Assembly (NCBI GenBank): GCA_032718475.1
Contig: JAUCBJ010008357.1
Coordinates: 1-22,599 of the forward strand
Length of the DNA stretch: 22,599 nucleotides
From: Nemertoderma westbladi
Taxonomy: Eukaryota; Xenacoelomorpha; Nemertodermatida; Nemertodermatidae
Direction of reading: 5' to 3'
A program made the translations under genes and the position numbers. Below the pieces are notes generated by a model. That model did not search any database, was not told the origin of the DNA, and was given only the letters and a program-made list of their open reading frames with translations. Every line of letters begins with the position of its first letter. The first letter of the stretch is position 1. Positions 18,230 through 22,599 of this stretch are shown here, one piece after another.

Positions 18230-18398
18230 AGACGACACTTATATAAGTAGACCATCATATTCTTCGTGGCCTTCTCCCAACTACAAGGATTACATATTGC
18301 AAAATTTATTTAAAAACGTGTACAAAACGGATTCGGGAGGGAGTGGATCATCCTTTAATACCTGGATGGAAATGACCTTGACGAGTTATATAAACATG
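18230..18398 (+). CDS. DEG/ENaC channel, exon f (WPS exon)
   Basis: A 169-nt exon, entering phase 2 after GTTGCAG and leaving phase 0 at a GTTAGT donor. It encodes DDTYISRPSYSSWPSPNYKD, then LQNLFKNVYK and a Gly/Ser-rich stretch (DSGGSGSSFN). The pattern C...-x-Y-x-x-S-x-S-x-x-W-P-S is diagnostic of DEG/ENaC channels and lies at the thumb-to-palm return. The Gly/Ser run is longer than in typical members and continues into AGGGG of the next exon, so this loop appears expanded. Confidence 0.85.
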
Positions 18399-18843
18399 GT
18401 TAGTGAAATTAGGTAAATAATGGTTGATAAGCATTACAAGCATTACTGATTTGTACCGTAAATAATTGTTAATTAGCAATTTAATTCAAGTTAATCAATA
18501 ATTAACTTTTTAACAAATTTACGTGCAAACCTTTTCTATTTTGATGAAGTTCAAAATTAGAAAAATCCCACCAGTTTGTTTTATTGTTCTCCGGGAAAAT
18601 TGTATAATTTCTGGAAAATAGATTCTATATTTTCCGGTAAATAAAGTGTTTATTTCCCGGAAAACAAATTCTTAATTTCTAAAATATATTAATTATTTCC
18701 TGGTAAATAAATTAATGAGTGGTTGCGAGTTATAAGGTGAAATTAAAAAATCCGCCTTTCCAGTATTGGCGGGAATGTGCAATTTATGAGTCAAATTATT
18801 AAATGAATTTTTTGTTTAACATTAATGTGATGCGTTATTCCAG
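18399..18843. other. Intron with a TTCCGG hairpin
   Basis: About 440 bp, AT-rich. Several TTCCGGxAAA-like motifs occur between 18588 and 18715; two of them form a 16-bp stem at 18630-18664. The stretch ends in CCAG, the acceptor of the next exon. Confidence 0.5.
18630..18664. repeat. Hairpin-forming inverted repeat
   Basis: TTTTCCGG-T-AAATAAA, loop GTG, TTTATTT-C-CCGGAAAA: a 16-bp stem with one mismatch. It is intronic, with no known role. Confidence 0.7.
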
Positions 18844-18929
18844 GCTGGTGGTGGAGGTGAGAACGACAATATATTGGCTTCACATACACGACAGGAGGAG
18901 GCAGACTACATAGCGCTCAAGTACATTAG
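18844..18929 (+). CDS. DEG/ENaC channel, exon g
   Basis: An 86-nt exon, entering phase 0 after TTCCAG and leaving phase 2 (AG) at a GTGGGT donor. It encodes AGGGGENDNILASHTRQEEA followed by DYIALKYI(R). There is no strong family motif, but the phase fits both neighbours exactly, and it fills the variable stretch between the WPS motif and the last palm strand. Together with exon f it forms an unusually long, glycine-rich loop. Confidence 0.7.
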
Positions 18930-19456
18930 GTGGGTTATTAAGTTTATAGAAAATCGTTTGGTACTTTAGGATATTGAATTCAGCGTTATTGAGTACCCAA
19001 GCTTAACGTAATGAATTGTTTTCTTGAATGAGATTGTTGATGTATTTTAGAATGTTGTGAGCAGGCCGAATTATTACTGTTATTAAGAAAATATTTAGGT
19101 AAAACATAAATTTTTCAATACAGAACATTTTTAATAACGGATGTTTAGTTTACAATGTGTTTGTAGGACCATATATAACAAATAAATAAAAGGCTTTACA
19201 AATACACGCGATTCTGGGTATTTTTGTATTGTTACGAAAATATCAAATTTTTTTAACTCCTTTACAGAGGTGTCGATTTTCCACTCTTGATATAAAAGAC
19301 ACTCGACACTAAGTAATAAAAATAAATGGAAGTGTAAATAGTTACTAAAAGAGTTCAATCGTATTAGTTGTATTGATGCTGAAAGAAGATAATTTTGCAG
19401 TTATAATGCCGATTCTAATTGCCCACTTTAATATGGTTTGTTCTGTTTCGTTTCAG

Positions 19457-19532
19457 ACAACGTTTGGCTAGAGTCGAAGTTTATATGGAGAGCCCGAATT
19501 TCTCTCGTGTTTACGAAACACCATCATATGAC
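19457..19532 (+). CDS. DEG/ENaC channel, exon h (last palm strand)
   Basis: A 76-nt exon after GTTTCAG. With the AG carried over it gives RQRLARVEVYMESPNFSRVY followed by ETPSYD. The pattern N/R-L-x-(K/R)-(L/V)-x-(V/I)-Y-(F/M)-E...P-x-Y is the strand directly before TM2 in DEG/ENaC channels. It can be cut at the GTTAGT donor (19533); without splicing the frame adds VSFML and hits TAA (19548-19550). The family would continue with a DIGG-type motif and TM2, and neither choice provides them. Confidence 0.8.
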
Positions 19533-19617
19533 GTTAGTTTTATGTTGTAATACTTCCGCAGCATTTAAAGAATATAAAGCTCCTTTACAGCTTCCTTGAG
19601 ATTTATTAATTTATATT
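19533..19617. other. Start of the last DEG/ENaC intron or 3' region
   Basis: Begins GTTAGT. Read in frame it codes VSFML then a stop, so it is either intron or the end of a truncated reading frame. It leads directly into the 29-bp minisatellite. Confidence 0.4.
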
Positions 19618-20605
19618 CCAATTTGTTTCTCCATTCATGGTTTGTCCCAATTTGTTACTCCATTAATGGTTTGCCCCAATTTGTTACTCCATTAATGGTT
19701 TGTCCCAATTTGTTACTCCATTAATGGTTTGTCCCAATTTGTTACTCCATTAATGGTTTGTCCCAATTTGTTACTCCATTAATGGTTTGTCCCAATTTGT
19801 TTCTCCATTCATGGTTTGTCCCAATTTGTTACTCCATTAATGGTTTGTCCCAATTTGTTACTCCATTAATGGTTTGTCCCAATTTGTTTCTCCATTAATG
19901 GTTTGTCCCAATTTGTTACTCCATTAATGGTTTGTCCCAATTTGTTACTCCATTAATGGTTTGTCCCAATTTGTTACTCCATTAATGGTTTGTCCCAATT
20001 TGTTTCTCCATTAATGGTTTGTCCCAATTTGTTTCTCCATTAATGGTTTGTCCCAATTTGTTACCCCATTAATGGTTTGTCCCAATTTGTTACTCCATTA
20101 ATGGTTTGTCCCAATTTGTTACTCCATTAATGGTTTGTCCCAATTTGTTACTCCATTAATGGTTTGTCCCAATTTGTTACTCCATTAATGGTTTGTCCCA
20201 ATTTGTTACTCCATTAATGGTTTGTCCCAATTTGTTACTCCATTAATGGTTTGTCCCAATTTGTTACTCCATTAATGGTTTGTCCCAATTTGTTACTCCA
20301 TTAATGGTTTGTCCCAATTTGTTACTCCATTAATGGTTTGTCCCAATTTGTTACTCCATTAATGGTTTGTCCCAATTTGTTACTCCATTAATGGTTTGTC
20401 CCAATTTGTTACTCCATTAATGGTTTGTCCCAATTTGTTACTCCATTAATGGTTTGTCCCAATTTGTTACTCCATTAATGGTTTGTCCCAATTTGTTACT
20501 CCATTAATGGTTTGTCCCAATTTGTTACTCCATTAATGGTTTGTCCCAATTTGTTACTCCATTAATGGTTTGTCCCAATTTGTTACTCCATTAATGGTTT
20601 GTCCC
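19618..20605. repeat. 29-bp minisatellite, about 34 copies
   Basis: Tandem units of 29 bp containing GTCCCAATTTGTTACTCC and ATTAATGG. The copies are almost identical; the few variants are GTTTCTCC for GTTACTCC, ATTCATGG for ATTAATGG, and a single GTTACCCC. The homogeneity of the right two-thirds indicates recent expansion or ongoing homogenisation. The array lies between the last confirmed DEG/ENaC exon and the convergent Cys-loop gene. Confidence 0.97.
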
Positions 20606-20649
20606 TACTGTCCAATGGAATCGCGGCGTAGTCAAAAAGCCGATATGAT

Positions 20650-20684
20650 ATATATATTATATTAAATTATAATATAATATATAT
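20650..20684. repeat. AT-only hairpin
   Basis: Perfect 14-bp arms, ATATATATTATATT (20650-20663) and its complement (20671-20684), around a 7-nt loop. It may form a cruciform; it sits in the gap between the two convergent channel genes. Confidence 0.75.
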
Positions 20685-20736
20685 TGTAAAATTTCAAGGA
20701 CGTTATAAAGGCTGTATTATTTCGTCTGATTTTCAG

Positions 20737-20787
20737 GTAGGGGAGGCGGGACTTGATGATTGCGGATTCGAGCTGGTTATTGTCTAG
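20737..20787 (+). CDS. Candidate terminal exon of the DEG/ENaC transcript (no TM2)
   Basis: A good acceptor (TGATTTTCAG, ending 20736) is followed in the required phase 0 by 16 codons, VGEAGLDDCGFELVIV, and TAG at 20785-20787. AATAAA occurs 73 bp beyond the stop. If used, the channel would end shortly after the last palm strand without the second membrane helix, giving a single-pass or soluble ectodomain product. It could instead be a false acceptor, with the true TM2 exon beyond the window. No family motif supports it. Confidence 0.3.
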   Translation, partial: VGEAGLDDCGFELVIV

Positions 20788-20826
20788 ATTAATGGTACCA
20801 TACAGTTACTGTATACTACTGTAGGC

Positions 20827-21539
20827 CTACACCAAGTTCTCGTAGGAAATAATTGCAACAATAAAGATCTCTGCCACAATGCAATAAGTATATAAACTGG
20901 ATGGCGTAGTATAAACGTTGACGTCAATGCCAGCATCAAAAAAAAACCTAATCATAGTGACAACATAAGCAATGGGGTAAACAATGCGAGTAAAATATTC
21001 AACAATTTTTGCCGGATTCTTCTTTCTCAATCGTTCACCTTGTTTTCGATGTTTACAGAAACGTTTCTCTAAATTCACCACTATAGCAAATTCAAGTAAC
21101 GCAGACATAACAAATACAATAGCGATGGTAAAAACAATATCAATAGAGCGGATGTAAGGAACTTTGGGAATACTTTGGGATGTGTTTGGAATCAATACCA
21201 TCAATGTTAAAGTAATGCTGACTCCAAAAGAGCATCGGGCAGCTATAGCCTTATGATCTACCCAAAATGTAAGATATGATAAGATGACAATAGCATTCAA
21301 TGGAATGTATACCGGTATGGTAAGAATCTCATTACTAAATAATCGTTCAAGTTTAATCTCAACCACAAGTTTGGAGTAGTTTTTGGAAGTTCCATTAACA
21401 TAGTAGGTTGTAATCGCATTGTAAACAACTAAATCAGAGGTGGTAATTAGTTTGTATTGATTTGAGCTTCTTTTCGCTTCAGATTGAACAATGACCCCAA
21501 CATCTGTTTTGTTTTTTCCAGTTTGGATATATAGTTTTG
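20827..21539 (-). CDS. Cys-loop ligand-gated (anion-type) channel, terminal exon with M1-M4
   Basis: The exon follows an acceptor CTTACAG (its AG at 21541-21540) and ends at TAG 20829-20827; a stop upstream and the lack of an ATG argue for an internal start. Numbered on the 243-residue frame: end of the ligand-binding domain (7-77, with VVEIKLERL), M1 (78-100, IP.YIPLNAIVILSYLTFWV), M2 (107-128), M3 (138-161, SALLEFAIVV) and M4 (186-207, VEYFTRIVYPIAYVV). M2 reads A-A-R then FGV, L at 9' and T at 10', and is followed by IPKVPY, matching GABA-A/glycine/GluCl-type anion channels, except that the usual P of PAR is A. The M3-M4 loop is only about 25 residues and basic. A further hydrophobic stretch (223-239) follows M4. 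The signal peptide and the Cys-loop itself must lie on upstream exons, which are not seen up to the right edge. Confidence 0.88.
20860..20865 (+). promoter_or_regulatory. Possible polyadenylation signal AATAAA for the plus-strand gene
   Basis: AATAAA on the plus strand, 73 bp after the candidate DEG/ENaC stop. It lies inside the antisense of the Cys-loop exon, so transcripts would overlap there. A chance match is quite possible in AT-rich DNA. Confidence 0.25.
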
Positions 21540-21558
21540 CTGTAAGAATAACTTTCAA

Positions 21559-21814
21559 GAATTATTTTGCATACCTGAGTGTCGAATTTTTAAAATTGAA
21601 TTTTCGAACTTTTAGAGAGGCTCGTGATTCTGCGGCAAATGGTGGGCAAGTATATCAAGGAAGTGGATCGCGGAGAAGATTTGGTGAAGCGAAACTGAAA
21701 ACTGGAATTGAGATCCACACAATTGCAGGAAGGTGAAAACAACTGGAAGACTACTTTCTCTTTCACAAGAGTCTAAGGATATTCTTGCTGGGTGTGCGTG
21801 TGTGTGCAGGCCGC
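21559..21814. other. Spacer between the Cys-loop exon and transposon remnant
   Basis: No confident gene. A plus-strand frame continues to 21736 and another reads ERLVILRQMVGKYIKEVDRG before a stop; neither matches a family I know. A short GT-rich run (21793-21807) precedes the transposase homology. It could hold the decayed 5' end of the transposon. Confidence 0.4.
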
Positions 21815-22599
21815 CCTACTAAGAAATCAGTGCGGGCCATCCAAAAATAAATCCTTCTTAATCGTGGCAAAGTCAAAAGTATTGGCTCCATCCACAGGGA
21901 ACTCCAAAGGCAAGAGTTTAAATTGTTCCACATTGTTAAACGTCCGCTGGTTACCGAACTAAACCGTGAGGATCGGCTTACATTTTGTAACGTGGTTGTT
22001 GGTCTTTGGGATGATATGGACTTCTGGTTGCCTGCAGTGATGAGTTCTTTGTTTGGACAGTGTGTAAACCAAACCATCAGAATGACAGAATTTGGTCCCT
22101 GCGATTGGAGGATATTGATGATGAGTTCCTCATTCGTCAGATGCCTAACCGTCCAGAGTGTGTTGGGTTTTTTATAATGTTTACAGCTCGTAGGATGATG
22201 TTTGTCATCAAAGAGCAGGGACAGTCGTGGGATGGTGAGTGAATTCTTTAGGCAAGTTATTCTTGCTGAGAATGTTCTACCCTTCTTAGAGAACCCTGAT
22301 AACGTGGAAGACCCCAATGAGGTGACCTTTCTTCATGACCGTGCGCCTTGTATGAAAGCTATAGCAACCAAGCAGTTGTTACTGGCGTCTGGTGTTGACT
22401 TCTTTGGAAACAATGAGTGGCCGGGAAATTCCCCTGACCTAAACCCAGCAGAGGATTTAGGAGCTATTGTCAAGCAACGCGTTGAAGACTTAATCATGAT
22501 GGAACAACCCGATATGAGATACTCTAAAGTTGTACTCAAACAACACCTGAATTATGTGCTGGAAAGTATGGATGATGACAGAGATTTATTTGATAAACT
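21815..22599 (+). pseudogene. Degenerate Tc1/mariner-type DD37E transposase, partial at right edge
   Basis: Three plus-strand frames together show one transposase. AGRPTKKSVRAIQK, a stop, then REL, and VKRPLVTELNREDRLTFCN belong to the DNA-binding half. CSDEFFVW (first catalytic Asp at 22039-22041) is followed by HQNDRIWS and a MFTARRM block. After another frameshift near 22240 come FLHDRAPCMKA (second Asp, 22337-22339) and NEWPGNSPDLNPAEDLGAIVK (third acidic residue Glu at 22451-22453). The spacing between the second Asp and the Glu is 37 residues, so it is DD37E rather than the DD34E of Tc1. With at least two frameshifts and a stop it is inactive. No terminal inverted repeat was seen; the 3' end is beyond the window. 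Confidence 0.85.

Noticed and set aside
19131-19358. 75-codon minus-strand frame
   Set aside because: Low-complexity AT-rich composition, no motif, inside a DEG/ENaC intron.
21540-21585. Very short intron on the minus strand (GTATGC...TTACAG, about 35 nt) in front of the Cys-loop exon
   Set aside because: Shorter than is usual for animal introns, and the sequence before it shows no ligand-binding-domain homology.
21491-21736. 81-codon plus-strand frame
   Set aside because: The first part is antisense to the Cys-loop exon; the remainder has no known motif.

Overview
This window looks like nuclear DNA of an animal, probably an invertebrate. It is AT-rich, with short coding exons bounded by GT..AG introns, several families of non-LTR retrotransposons (LINEs), a MITE-like palindromic element, a decayed Tc1/mariner-type transposase and five unrelated tandem-repeat arrays. 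No operons, Shine-Dalgarno sites, tRNAs, rRNAs or CRISPR arrays were seen. The phylum cannot be fixed from the sequence alone.

There are two host loci, and both are ion channels. On the plus strand, eight short exons between 5469 and 19532 read through in phase (1059 nt, 353 codons). They encode most of the extracellular domain of a DEG/ENaC (amiloride-sensitive type) sodium channel. The family landmarks occur in the right order: GLRFEEFVLQC, YGNC, the cysteine-rich thumb, WPS, and the final palm strand ending in P-S-Y. TM1 and the N-terminus were not found to the left of 5469. The DIGG-type TM2 exon was not found to the right of 19532; a candidate short terminal exon at 20737-20787 would give a protein without TM2. 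On the minus strand, 21539-20827 is the terminal exon of a Cys-loop ligand-gated channel. It carries M1 to M4 and an anion-type M2, but AAR replaces the usual PAR. The two loci converge tail to tail, about 40 bp apart if the short ENaC exon is real.

Layout from left to right: (a) 1-2207, a LINE (family A) on the minus strand with APE endonuclease and RT, open to the window edge; (b) 2311-2810, a palindromic ~22-bp tandem array; (c) 3137-4918, a chimera in which a 97%-like inverted copy of family A (3227-4467) lies between two pieces of family B; (d) 4947-5248, a MITE-like palindrome; (e) 5469-19532, the DEG/ENaC exons, whose introns hold LINE D (6079-7417), a 129-bp repeat (7776-8085), a LINE C scrap (8441-8705), LINE E with a 724-codon ORF (9293-11467), LINE C with a 12-bp target-site duplication (12817-14076), a 17-bp minisatellite (14301-15379), a 68-bp x4 repeat (15936-16205) and a LINE 3' scrap (17137-17304); (f) 19618-20605, a 29-bp minisatellite; (g) the Cys-loop exon; (h) 21815-22599, a broken DD37E transposase running off the right edge.

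I see no evidence of a new multi-gene system. The points most worth a second look are the two atypical channel genes and their convergent arrangement, the inverted LINE pair, the LINE inserted immediately beside a splice donor, and the higher-order minisatellite made of TAACCC-containing units.
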